NCBI RefSeq assembly: GCF_051209875.1
Contig: NZ_JBNTQY010000001.1
Location: 5,580,001-5,644,000 of the forward strand
Source: Emticicia sp051209875
GTDB taxonomy: Bacteria; Bacteroidota; Bacteroidia; Cytophagales; Spirosomataceae
Length of the DNA: 64,000 bases
Direction of reading: 5' to 3'
Both the position numbers and the translations under genes were made by a program. The notes under the pieces are model-generated. The model was not told the DNA's origin. It ran no database searches and saw nothing but the letters and a program-made list of their open reading frames with translations. Positions 1 to 8,683 of this stretch are shown here, piece after piece (within the stretch, counting starts at the first letter, position 1; the number at the start of each line of letters is the position of its first letter).

Positions 1-1067
1 AACATCGGGCTTTGGGTTTTTACCATGCGTGTTCTATCAACTTGTGTAAAATCATAGAAACTTTTTAAGTTTGCTGCTTTTACTGGCCCACTGATAGAGT
101 TGTTATCATATCCAAAAGGCATCCCTATTTGAATAGAAGGGTCAGTAGAAGCTCTTGCTGCTGTTTGTTCAGGTCCAGAGCTTGCTCCAACATAACGCAC
201 GGCAATAGATTTTAGGCGAGGATCATTCGTTGTCTTCAAATAATCAACAAAAGGTGCAGACATATAAAAATTAGCCGCTTCAGTTGAGTTCAACATTTGT
301 CCAAGTCCATTGGTATAATTAGCATCGTGTCTAATAACAGCGTTATCAGCATTTGAGACTATCAAGCCACCAGCTATTGCTTTTGTTACTACTTGTTGAG
401 CTTGGGCAGCATCAACCTTGCTTAATCGCATACCAGCTCTTAATAACAAAGAGTTGCCAAATTTTTTCCATTTTGCGACATCCCCTCCATACAATACATC
501 GGCCGTTTCAATCGTTTTGGTTGCATCCAATGCAGCAGTTGCTTCTGTAAGTTCTTTAATAATTCCTGCATAAACTGTTTGTTGTGTATCATATTTAGGC
601 AGGATTATTTGCGAGATATATCCTACTCCCGCTTCTGTATAAGGTATATCGCCATAAGTATCAGTCAATACCATGAAAGCGTGTGCTTGCCAAATACGAG
701 CCATATTGTATAAATTGCTTCGAGCTGGAGTTGCTTTTGTTGCATTAATCACATCAGCAGTATTACGAACAACCGAACGATAAAATCTTTGCCAAACCTG
801 TGAAGTACCATCACGGTTATCTTGGTTAAAATTAGCTCCTGTTAAAACACCCGAATTGGGTGAAACCATTTGCTGTACAACACCAATTTCATATTGAACT
901 GTCCCACTCGGAAATGAGGCGTTAATAAGGGCATTATTTAAAGTAAAAACTGGGTTAATTGCCGTGGCTGCGGTTTTATTAACATTAAGTTCGTCGAAGC
1001 CTTTGTCGCAACTTGTCAATCCCAAAACTGGGAGTGCAAGCAACATTATTTTAAATATATTTTTCAT
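1..1067 (-). CDS. SusD/RagB-like outer-membrane lipoprotein (3' end outside window)
   Basis: Open frame read down from an ATG at 1067 and running off the window start, so about 355 N-terminal residues are visible and the C-terminus is missing. The protein opens with a lipoprotein signal peptide ending in the lipobox LTSC (Cys20), then FDELNVN, and continues with helix-rich SusD-type sequence such as ARIWQAHAFMVLTDTYGDIPY and FGNSLLLRAGMRLSKV, the TPR-like region of the SusD-like_2/RagB type. SusD proteins sit on the cell surface and form the lid over a SusC channel, capturing an oligomeric nutrient. It lies 63 bp downstream of the SusC-like gene on the same strand, the standard susC-susD order, so the two are almost certainly cotranscribed. 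The substrate cannot be read from the sequence. Confidence 0.9.
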   Translation of the reverse strand, partial: MKNIFKIMLLALPVLGLTSCDKGFDELNVNKTAATAINPVFTLNNALINASFPSGTVQYEIGVVQQMVSPNSGVLTGANFNQDNRDGTSQVWQRFYRSVVRNTADVINATKATPARSNLYNMARIWQAHAFMVLTDTYGDIPYTEAGVGYISQIILPKYDTQQTVYAGIIKELTEATAALDATKTIETADVLYGGDVAKWKKFGNSLLLRAGMRLSKVDAAQAQQVVTKAIAGGLIVSNADNAVIRHDANYTNGLGQMLNSTEAANFYMSAPFVDYLKTTNDPRLKSIAVRYVGASSGPEQTAARASTDPSIQIGMPFGYDNNSISGPVKAANLKSFYDFTQVDRTRMVKTQSPM

Positions 1068-1130
1068 ATAAAATCTTTTAAAAATTTATCGTTATACCTT
1101 TTTAATACCTCTCTCTCCAGAGAAAAGGTT

Positions 1131-4100
1131 TTAGAATTTAACATTCAAATTGAAACCCATGCTACGAGTCGTTGGAAGGCCTGTTGACTCCATTCCTACG
1201 AGGTTATCAGATGTATAACCAAATGATTCTGGATCAATATTTGGAACCCATTTTTTCAAGAGCAAAACATTGTTGGCCACAAAACTCAACTTCATAGATT
1301 TCACTGGGAAGTTTCTTGGTAAAAATTTAGTTATATCATATCCAGCAGTAATTTGACGTAGTTTCCAGAAACCACCATTATAAATAACTGGTTCAACCAA
1401 AGCCAAAGATCTTACCACCGACCAATAATCTTGCACTGGAGCTTTTACTGTGTTTGTCTCACCTTTATCATTTACCCCAACACCTAAAACACCACCTTCT
1501 CTTCCGACCAAAGTTTCTTTGCTAAGACCATGACGAAAAGCATTGAAGTTTGTTCCTGAAAGCATCATATTACCCAATTTGAAGTCAACTAAGAATGAAA
1601 GGTTGATACCTTTATAATTGAAAGCATTATTGATACCACCTACCCATTTTGGTAATGCACTACCAAAAGGAATCAAATCTGCTGTGCGAAGCGGAATACC
1701 ATTGCCTCCAAAAACCATTTGACCTTGAGCATCTCTTTTGTAGCCAAAACCATAGATTTGACCCATTTCCTTGCCAACAACTTGTCGCAATTCGCCATTA
1801 AAAACGTGCGTTCCTACGGTAATTCTTTCACCAGGGGTATCAGTCAATAAACTTAAAACTTTGGTGATATTGTACGAACCATTGAAAGTCAAATCCCATT
1901 GTAAATCTTTATTTTTGATTGGAACGAGATTTAACAAAAATTCAATCCCATTATTTTGTCCCTTTCCACTATTAATCAAAGTCGTTTGAAAACCCGAAGC
2001 ATCAGATACTTGAGCTGCCACGATTTGGTCAGTTGTTATTTTTTGATAAACTGCCATATCCAAACCTACCCTGTTATTAAATAACTTGAGTTCTAAACCA
2101 ACTTCTTTTTCTGAAGTTCGCATTGGGCGAAGGTTGGCATTCGGTAATGTTGACCCCGAAGAGCCACCAACTGGCTGTAAGGCTCCTGCTGGATTAGCAA
2201 ATAAGTTTCCATTAATTCCATAAAATAAATTATTAGAATAAGGAGAAACGTCTGTATCACTACCCACTTCAGCATAAGCAACTCTCACTTTTCCAAAGCT
2301 CAACCAACTTGGTGCAGACTTGAATGCTTGTGAGAAAACAAAACTTCCCGAAACCGAAGGATAAAGAATACTTCTATTAGCTGGCGAAAGTGTTGAAAAC
2401 CAGTCATTTCTAAGTGTAGTATTCAGGTACAAAAAGTTTTTATATGAAAATTCTCCCGAACCATAAACCGAGTTTACTGCTCTTTCTGATAAACCATATT
2501 GTGGATCTTTTACTCTACCATTTTGGACTGTGTAAAGGCCTCTCACCACAAAGTCTGTCACTTGAACACTGTTCAAATCTGAACGACGATACATTTGGTT
2601 ACCGCCCACATTCAAATCAACACCGAAATCACCAAATTTTTTGCTTGCAGCCACCAAAATGTCAGCATTGGTTTCTCTAAATCTACGTGACTCTTGGGTA
2701 TATACGCCATTGACAAAACCCGCTGGTGCTGCAGCCAAAGATGCTTGTCCAGTTGGGAAGTTATTGTAATCTTGGTCACGTGACCAGTAATCTTGTCCTA
2801 CCCTTCCTTGTACATATAGCCAAGATAAAATATTGTATTTCACAGCAATATTTCCAAAAATTCTATCACGTCTAATATTTTGAAATTGCTCAGACAATGT
2901 AAAATAAGGATTGGTACGATTCTGAAATCTTGAATAAATATACTCATTGCCAGCAGCATTGAATTTCTTCGCTTCTAATAGATCGAAAGGCATTGAGTTT
3001 GCCATATTAGATATTGCTGTAGGAATTGAGTTATCTTGATTGGCTATATTTGGTGGATTTCTATTATACTCATTTGAATAATTAACATTTCCTGAAAAAC
3101 TCAATTTTTTTGATAAGTCATAAGCAAAACCCATGTTAATGGTTTTTCTATTAAAGGTATTATTGGGTACTACACCTTTATTATCCATGTTGGCAAATGA
3201 TAAATTAAAGCCTCCTTTTTCACTATTTGAAGACAATGAAATAGTATTCGTAAAGTTCGAGCCATTTCTATAAAACTTTCTAATTCTATTATAAACAGGC
3301 ACATACGGCACAGAAACGCCATCAAAAAGCACCTGTGTCATGCCAGGTTGAAATTTTTCACCAAACGACCACTGTCCCGAAGTTGGGTTAGGTGCTGTTG
3401 GACGAACACCGTTTTCTCCTTGACCATATTCATATTGATAATCGGTAAAATCTAAAGGTGTTTCGTTGGTATAATTTGAATTGAAACTCACACCAATTCC
3501 TCTTCCATCTCCTCTTGATTTGGTTGTAATCATAATCACACCATCTTTTGCACGTGAGCCATAAAGAGCAGCAGCCGTTGCTCCTTTTAAAACTGTCATA
3601 CTCTCAATATCATCAGGGTTAATACTCGAAAGCCCATCACCTCCATCTGAAGTATTTCCTCCACCTCTTACACCAATTGAGTTATCTGAAGCAGCATTTC
3701 CTGGGTTTGTACCGAAATTTGTATTATCAATTGGCACTCCATTAATTACAATTAAAGGGGTATTTTGCCCCGAAAATGATGACTGACCACGAATACGAAT
3801 TTTTGAACTACCCGCTGGGCCTGTTCCCATAGCTGAGATATTCACACCAGCGATTTTTCCTTGTAAGGCATTCACAAAGTTTGGTGAACGATTGACCGTA
3901 ATTTGTTCGGCATTTACTGTCGTAGTTGCATAACCCAATTTTTTGGATTCTTTCTTGATACCTAAGGCAGTAACCACCACTTCTTCCAAACTTTGGGCAT
4001 CTTCATCAAGCGAAACATTGATAATAGATTGATTACCCACTTTAATCTCTTGATTCTTAAATCCAATAAAACTAAAGACCAATGTTGCATCAGAAGAGGC

Positions 4101-4283
4101 ATTTACGATAAAAGTACCATCAGCATTGGTATTTGTACCAGTATTAGTACCCTTCACCTGCACTGATACTCCAGGAAGTACGGCACCATCTTTGGCTGCT
4201 GACACTTTTCCTGAAATTTTCTGAGCGTAAGTTGCTACTGAAAATAACAGCAATAGCATAAAAAGTAGAATTTGTTTTTTCAT
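1131..4283 (-). CDS. SusC/RagA-family TonB-linked outer-membrane transporter
   Basis: 1050 residues, full length for the family. Signal peptide at residues 1-20 (ends VATYA/QK), a carboxypeptidase-regulatory-like beta-sandwich at about 22-100 (GKVSAAKDGAVLPGVSVQVK), the SusC box EEVVVTALGIKKESKKLGYA near 100-120, a plug domain at about 120-260 (IRIRGQSSFSGQNTPLIVING) and a TonB-dependent beta-barrel ending in a terminal aromatic residue (NLNVKF). It imports a ligand held by the adjacent SusD-like lipoprotein, powered by TonB-ExbBD. Upstream lies a 317-bp gap with a heptamer-repeat element and a divergent AraC-type regulator, which might control it; no sigma/anti-sigma pair is visible. No enzyme gene adjoins the pair within the window, so the ligand is unknown. 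Confidence 0.95.
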   Translation of the reverse strand: MKKQILLFMLLLLFSVATYAQKISGKVSAAKDGAVLPGVSVQVKGTNTGTNTNADGTFIVNASSDATLVFSFIGFKNQEIKVGNQSIINVSLDEDAQSLEEVVVTALGIKKESKKLGYATTTVNAEQITVNRSPNFVNALQGKIAGVNISAMGTGPAGSSKIRIRGQSSFSGQNTPLIVINGVPIDNTNFGTNPGNAASDNSIGVRGGGNTSDGGDGLSSINPDDIESMTVLKGATAAALYGSRAKDGVIMITTKSRGDGRGIGVSFNSNYTNETPLDFTDYQYEYGQGENGVRPTAPNPTSGQWSFGEKFQPGMTQVLFDGVSVPYVPVYNRIRKFYRNGSNFTNTISLSSNSEKGGFNLSFANMDNKGVVPNNTFNRKTINMGFAYDLSKKLSFSGNVNYSNEYNRNPPNIANQDNSIPTAISNMANSMPFDLLEAKKFNAAGNEYIYSRFQNRTNPYFTLSEQFQNIRRDRIFGNIAVKYNILSWLYVQGRVGQDYWSRDQDYNNFPTGQASLAAAPAGFVNGVYTQESRRFRETNADILVAASKKFGDFGVDLNVGGNQMYRRSDLNSVQVTDFVVRGLYTVQNGRVKDPQYGLSERAVNSVYGSGEFSYKNFLYLNTTLRNDWFSTLSPANRSILYPSVSGSFVFSQAFKSAPSWLSFGKVRVAYAEVGSDTDVSPYSNNLFYGINGNLFANPAGALQPVGGSSGSTLPNANLRPMRTSEKEVGLELKLFNNRVGLDMAVYQKITTDQIVAAQVSDASGFQTTLINSGKGQNNGIEFLLNLVPIKNKDLQWDLTFNGSYNITKVLSLLTDTPGERITVGTHVFNGELRQVVGKEMGQIYGFGYKRDAQGQMVFGGNGIPLRTADLIPFGSALPKWVGGINNAFNYKGINLSFLVDFKLGNMMLSGTNFNAFRHGLSKETLVGREGGVLGVGVNDKGETNTVKAPVQDYWSVVRSLALVEPVIYNGGFWKLRQITAGYDITKFLPRNFPVKSMKLSFVANNVLLLKKWVPNIDPESFGYTSDNLVGMESTGLPTTRSMGFNLNVKF

Positions 4284-4600
4284 GAGTAGATAGATTAGTT
4301 TTATTTCTGGGTAGCAAATTTCTTAAACAAATGTTGCGAAAACTTCCAAATGCTTACAGTGGTGAATTTTATAATGATTGCATGAAAAAATTGTAATATT
4401 TTTACAAAGCTTTTGGCCGTTAGCATTTTGCTATTAGCTTGTCAATAAATTTTTATCATTCTAAAATAGAAAAAGCTAAAAACCAAATCGCTAATAAATA
4501 CTTGAAAAGAACATTTAGTTATTAGCTAAAATCAGTTTAATGTTTTTTTACATTCTAAATAAAAGCTAAACGCTAATAGCCTAATCGCTAACAGCTAACA
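4284..4600. other. 317-bp divergent intergenic region
   Basis: Region between the divergently read SusC-like and AraC-like genes. It must hold promoters in both directions, but I see no clean TAnnTTTG box. Its right two-thirds is occupied by the heptamer-repeat element described separately; the SusC-proximal 130 bp is plain AT-rich sequence. I see no small ORF or RNA gene. Confidence 0.6.
4414..4600. repeat. Heptamer-repeat inverted element, CTAA type (element 1)
   Basis: The right arm at 4563-4600 is a run of degenerate 7-mers of the form gctaaNN (gctaaac, gctaata, gctaaca and so on) that ends directly on the ATG at 4601. The left arm at 4417-4440 holds the opposite-strand word (gttagc, tattagctt), so the arms can pair imperfectly around roughly 120 nt, which itself contains further gctaa words. 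The same CTAA words recur at 7116-7208 and 35691-35840. Function unknown. Confidence 0.7.
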
Positions 4601-5479
4601 ATGACCATTTTTTCTTTACATAAAGGCAAATCGCCTGAAATACAGGCCTTCCCTCATTTGATTGAATTTTTTCGCAAAAAAATTCAACAAGTGCAACCAA
4701 ACTCTATGCCTTTGAAAGAATGTCATGGTTTAAAAATCATGTTTGTCTTAGAAGGCAAATTTGAGTGGAGTGTCGATAATCAAGCGGTTACACTTTACCC
4801 TAACGATGCGATTTTGATTTTTCCAAAGCAAGTTTTTGGTGGTTTGAAAGAAATGTGGGATGTAGGAGTTGTTGCTTCTATTACTATTAGTCCTCGCTTT
4901 TTTTCAGAAGATGGGGAATTAATTTTAGGTGAATGGAGTAGTATTTTAGAAGCCGAGCAGCGATTGATTGGCAAACTTTTTTCTTTGAGTAAAAAACCAT
5001 TACTCCAAAATTTTAAGCAATTGGGAGAGGTTTTACAAAAGATTGAAAATGAGTTATTGACAAATGAATTAGGTTTCAAAACTCGAATCAATCATTTACT
5101 TGATGAATTAATAATTATAACAGCTCGACAGTTAACTAAGCAAGACAACCAACGACGAGATTTTCCTCAGACTTTTCAGAAACTCGACCAGATTTTACGT
5201 GCCAACCTTGCTCATCCTTGGACAGTTGAAGAAATGGCAGTCATTATGGGACTTGGTACAACGGCTTTCACTGAAAAAGTAAAATCCTATTCGGGGTTTT
5301 CACCACTCAACTATTTGATAAATTTAAGGATTTCGGAAGCCATTCGCCTCCTAAAATCATCCAACCTCAGTCTAACTGATATTGCTTTAGACACGGGTTT
5401 CTATTCCTCACAACACTTTTCAACAACATTTAAAAAATTAACAGGTTATACACCTGGGCATTTTAGAAAAACACCTTAA
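4601..5479 (+). CDS. AraC-family transcriptional regulator
   Basis: 292 residues. The C-terminal third (about 190-290) is a double helix-turn-helix of the AraC/XylS type: TVEEMAVIMGLGTTAFTEKV forms the first HTH and SLTDIALDTGFYSSQHFSTT the second, followed by the family motif FKKLTGYTPGHFRK. The N-terminal part (about 40-110) looks like the cupin-type ligand-sensing domain of this family (MFVLEGKFEWSVDNQAVTLYPNDAILIFPKQ). The start is the ATG directly after the heptamer-repeat element. It is followed 94 bp later by a same-strand gluconokinase and is divergent from the SusC-like gene, so it could regulate either. The effector is not identifiable. Confidence 0.92.
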   Translation: MTIFSLHKGKSPEIQAFPHLIEFFRKKIQQVQPNSMPLKECHGLKIMFVLEGKFEWSVDNQAVTLYPNDAILIFPKQVFGGLKEMWDVGVVASITISPRFFSEDGELILGEWSSILEAEQRLIGKLFSLSKKPLLQNFKQLGEVLQKIENELLTNELGFKTRINHLLDELIIITARQLTKQDNQRRDFPQTFQKLDQILRANLAHPWTVEEMAVIMGLGTTAFTEKVKSYSGFSPLNYLINLRISEAIRLLKSSNLSLTDIALDTGFYSSQHFSTTFKKLTGYTPGHFRKTP

Positions 5480-5495
5480 AAATAATTATGAATAC

Positions 5496-5567
5496 GTGAG
5501 TGATAGGATGAGTGAATAATAAAAATAATCCACTCTCTCACTCATTCTATCATTCACTTACTCATTG
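5496..5567. repeat. Heptamer-repeat inverted element, CACTCAT type (element 2)
   Basis: The left arm, 5496-5514, reads GTGAGTGATAGGATGAGTG; the right arm, 5539-5557, is its reverse complement apart from two mismatches. The pattern has period 7 (actcatt, ctatcat, tcactta, ctcattg at 5540-5567). The 20-mer at 5539 recurs with one mismatch at 10764. The element fills almost the whole gap between the AraC-like gene and gluconokinase. Confidence 0.75.
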
Positions 5568-5573
5568 AGACTT

Positions 5574-7100
5574 ATGGAAACTATCATTACAATCGACATC
5601 GAAACAACTGCGGTAAGAGTTATTGCTTTCGATCTAAAAGGTCGGCAAGTTGCTGCACGAAAAGGAACATATCCAACCTTTCATGCCAAGCCAGACATTA
5701 GTGAACAAGACCCTGAACAGGTTTTCATTACAGTACTCTTTGTCTTAAAAGGCTTGCTCAATGACCCTGTTTTTATGAAAAAAAATAAGGTTTTGTCTAT
5801 TGCTTTTAGTTCATCCATGCACAGCGTTTTACCAATTGATAAAAATGGTGTGCCATTAGGGAATGCCATAATATGGGCCGATAATCGGGCAAGTAAAGAA
5901 GCTACTGAGTTGAAAAAATCTGCTTTAGGCATTGAAATTTATCAAGCTACTGGTACACCAATTCACCCGATGTCGCCTTTGGCAAAAATTACTTGGATTA
6001 AGAATCATGACCCCGAACGATTTGCTAAAACCAGCAAATTTATTGCGTTGAAAGAGTATATTTTGCATCAATTTACGGGTGATTATTTAATTGATTATAG
6101 CTCGGCTTCGGCAACAGGACTATTTAATATCCATGAATTGAGATGGGAACAAAAATCTTTGAATTTTGCAGGAATTACGAGTGATCATCTTTCAGAACCA
6201 ACTTCAATCTTTAATTCTGACTTAAGACTGCGACCTGCTTTAGCAAAATCATTGCGACTTTCTGACAAAACTAAAATAATTATCGGTAGCAGTGATGGCT
6301 GTTTGGCAACACTCGGCTCAGGCGTTGTTGGAGAAGGGCAAGCAACCATTTCTATCACTTCAAGTGGTGCTGTGCGGGTAGCAGGGAATGAAGTTTTACA
6401 AGATGAAAAACAACGTTTTTTTAATTATATCCTTGACAAAGGTCGCTACATTTCTGGGGGTCCCACCAATAATGGCGGGGTTGCTTTTGAGTGGTTTGCT
6501 CGTCAATTTGGCAATTTCAATAATGGACTTGACTTTGAAGATAGTATCTATGATTTATTTAAAGATGCAGCACAGGTATCGGCAGGTGCTGATGGCTTAC
6601 TTTTTCTGCCTTATTTATTGGGAGAAAGAGCTCCTCTTTGGAATGCCAATGCTCGTGGCGTTTATTTTGGTATAAATATTACGCACGAACAACAACATTT
6701 TGTGCGAGCAACCATCGAAGGAATATTATATGAGATATATAGCATCGGTAAACTACTTCAAAATTACCGAAAAATCGATAATTTATATGTCAATGGTACT
6801 TTTGCAACACTTCCGCTTTGGTCACAAATCATTTCGGATATGTTTGGAAAACAGGTAAATGTCAATGACAACCATGATAGCTCTAATGTTGGAGCTGCGA
6901 TGCTGGCTTTGACAGAAATGGGCATTTTCAGCTCATTGGACGAAGCAGCCAAAACAATACAATCTTCAATAACCTATCAACCCAATCAAGCAAACCATCA
7001 AAAATATCAAAAATTCTATGCTATTTTTGAGACATTGAGTCATAAACTTGCCGATGAATTTGATTTGATTGCTGAATTACAACAAAACCAAGTAGATTGA
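5574..7100 (+). CDS. gntK: Gluconokinase, FGGY carbohydrate kinase family
   Basis: 508 residues from the ATG at 5574; an in-frame TTG at 5565 would add three residues but lies inside the repeat element, so I prefer the ATG. The N-terminal ATPase fold begins TIDIETTAVRVIAFDLKG (the position of the phosphate-binding DIGTT loop, here DIETT), followed by SFSSSMHSVLPID, AIIWADNRAS, GTPIHPMSPLAKITW and DYSSASATGLFNI, closely resembling Gram-positive-type gluconate kinases. The C-terminal half has GADGLLFLPYLLGERAPLWN, the conserved FGGY region. It phosphorylates gluconate to 6-phosphogluconate, feeding the pentose phosphate or Entner-Doudoroff route. A related sugar-acid or pentulose kinase is possible but less likely. 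Confidence 0.88.
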   Translation: METIITIDIETTAVRVIAFDLKGRQVAARKGTYPTFHAKPDISEQDPEQVFITVLFVLKGLLNDPVFMKKNKVLSIAFSSSMHSVLPIDKNGVPLGNAIIWADNRASKEATELKKSALGIEIYQATGTPIHPMSPLAKITWIKNHDPERFAKTSKFIALKEYILHQFTGDYLIDYSSASATGLFNIHELRWEQKSLNFAGITSDHLSEPTSIFNSDLRLRPALAKSLRLSDKTKIIIGSSDGCLATLGSGVVGEGQATISITSSGAVRVAGNEVLQDEKQRFFNYILDKGRYISGGPTNNGGVAFEWFARQFGNFNNGLDFEDSIYDLFKDAAQVSAGADGLLFLPYLLGERAPLWNANARGVYFGINITHEQQHFVRATIEGILYEIYSIGKLLQNYRKIDNLYVNGTFATLPLWSQIISDMFGKQVNVNDNHDSSNVGAAMLALTEMGIFSSLDEAAKTIQSSITYQPNQANHQKYQKFYAIFETLSHKLADEFDLIAELQQNQVD

Positions 7101-7103
7101 TTC

Positions 7104-7209
7104 TTTTGCTTTTTACGATTAGTCCTTAGCTTTTAGAAAAAAAATATTTACTTTGTTGCTAATTACCTTCTAATAAACTTTTTTAAAGGCTAATCGCTAA
7201 ATGCTAACC
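7104..7209. repeat. Heptamer-repeat inverted element, CTAA type (element 3)
   Basis: The left arm at 7116-7136 is three 7-mers ending in TTAG or TTAG-like (cgattag, tccttag, cttttag). The right arm at 7188-7208 is three opposed 7-mers (ggctaat, cgctaaa, tgctaac). It fills the gap between gluconokinase and the next gene, ending four bases before the ATG at 7214. Confidence 0.75.
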
Positions 7210-7213
7210 TACT

Positions 7214-8485
7214 ATGAAAGAACGCCTTACCTCTCTTGATGTTTTTAGAGGCATGACAATCATGTTCATGACCATCGTAAATAACCCAGGAGATTGGGGA
7301 AATATATACGCCCCACTCGAACATGCCGAATGGCACGGTTGCACGCCTACCGACTTAGTTTTCCCTTTCTTTCTATTTATTGTTGGTATTTCGACTGTAC
7401 TTTCGATGCCAGTAAAAAGGTTTGACCAATCTATTTTAGAAAAAATATTGACTCGTGCTTTACGAATTTTCTTGTTAGGTTTATCACTTAATTTCTTTTC
7501 AAAAATACATATCGGCTCGCTTGAAGGTATTCCATTGATGCTCATTCGTTTGGTATTTACAGCTATCATAACTGTCTTATTATTAGGAGAATACGAGCGT
7601 AAAAAGCAATTATATGCAGCCATTGGATTATTTATTTTGATGATGGTTTTATGCTTTGGTGGATTTGAAGAATTCAGTTCAGTACGAATTCCTGGGGTTT
7701 TGCAAAGAATTGCGGTTGTGTATCTAATCGTTTCGATTATTTATGCCACAACTAATACTACTGTACAAATCATTATTGGTTTAGTTTGCTTATTGGGGTA
7801 TTGGGCATTGATGACGCTCGTTCCCGTACCGAATGTTGGAGCGGCCAATTTTGAAAAAGGCACTAATCTTGCCGCTTGGCTTGATAACTATTTATTACCT
7901 GGACATCTTTGGGTAACATCCAAAACTTGGGATCCAGAAGGTATTCTTAGCACACTTCCTGCTATCGGAACGGGTTTGGCAGGTGTTTTTACAGGAAAAC
8001 TATTAACCAATAAATCTCCGAAAAACAAAAAAGCGATTTATTTACTCTCAGCAGGTGTATTGGGAGTAATGATTGGTTTACTCTGGAACGATGTTTTTCC
8101 AATCAATAAAGCACTCTGGACGAGTTCTTATGTGTTTTATGCAGAAGGTCTTGCACTTTTGGTACTTGGAGTACTTTATTTTATTGTTGATGTACTTGGT
8201 TTTGATGTTTGGACAAGACCTTTTGTGATTTTTGGTGTAAATCCAATGTTGGTTTTTTTCTTTTCGGGAATTATACCACGTGCTTTGAATATGATAAAAA
8301 TTGCCCAACCCGAAAACCTTGAAAATCCAGAAGCAGGCTTGATTTCTTGGCTTTATACGCATTGGATTGTCCCATTTTTTAGCGAACCTAAAAATGCTTC
8401 TTTGGCAGGAGCATTGGCGTATCTATTGATTTGGTTTGTAATTTTAGTTTGGTTTGATAAAAAGAAAATGATCTTTAAGGTTTGA
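7214..8485 (+). CDS. Membrane acyltransferase of the NagX/HGSNAT-like (DUF5009) family
   Basis: 423 residues with about ten hydrophobic segments spread over the whole length. The N-terminus carries the family signature LTSLDVFRGMTIMFM, then LEHAEWHGCTPTDLVFPFFL, matching the H-x-W-x-G-x-T-x-x-D-x-V-F-P motif of heparan-alpha-glucosaminide N-acetyltransferase and bacterial NagX; the His in this motif is the acetyl carrier in the human enzyme. Bacterial relatives often sit with chitin or aminosugar genes. Here murQ, acting on an aminosugar, is 4 kb away, so N-acetylation of salvaged hexosamines is a reasonable inference but not shown. Start chosen at the ATG after the repeat element. Confidence 0.8.
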   Translation: MKERLTSLDVFRGMTIMFMTIVNNPGDWGNIYAPLEHAEWHGCTPTDLVFPFFLFIVGISTVLSMPVKRFDQSILEKILTRALRIFLLGLSLNFFSKIHIGSLEGIPLMLIRLVFTAIITVLLLGEYERKKQLYAAIGLFILMMVLCFGGFEEFSSVRIPGVLQRIAVVYLIVSIIYATTNTTVQIIIGLVCLLGYWALMTLVPVPNVGAANFEKGTNLAAWLDNYLLPGHLWVTSKTWDPEGILSTLPAIGTGLAGVFTGKLLTNKSPKNKKAIYLLSAGVLGVMIGLLWNDVFPINKALWTSSYVFYAEGLALLVLGVLYFIVDVLGFDVWTRPFVIFGVNPMLVFFFSGIIPRALNMIKIAQPENLENPEAGLISWLYTHWIVPFFSEPKNASLAGALAYLLIWFVILVWFDKKKMIFKV

Positions 8486-8622
8486 TTTTCTTCATTTGAA
8501 AGAACAATGCCATTTATTAAAAATGACGAAACATTAGCTTTCTGATTAACTTGATATTGGATGTTGAACGATAATTTTAATTGTACTTAAGTTCTCCATT
8601 CTTTATTTCATTTCAACTACTC

Positions 8623-8655
8623 TTGCTGTTTTCTAAGAAAATATGCCTAATTTTG
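8623..8655 (+). promoter_or_regulatory. Candidate bacteroidetal promoter for prfB
   Basis: TAATTTTG at 8648-8655 matches the Bacteroidetes -7 consensus TAnnTTTG. A TTG at 8623-8625 lies 22 nt upstream, near the expected -33 position. The prfB ATG follows 28 bp downstream of the box. Confidence 0.5.
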
Positions 8656-8683
8656 CACTTTAATCATTCATTTCACAAATAAT

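Noticed and set aside
1..8485. SusCD, AraC regulator, gluconokinase and acyltransferase as a single polysaccharide utilisation locus
   Set aside because: No glycoside hydrolase or lyase is next to the SusCD pair, genes are on opposite strands and separated by repeat elements; the link cannot be supported from this window.
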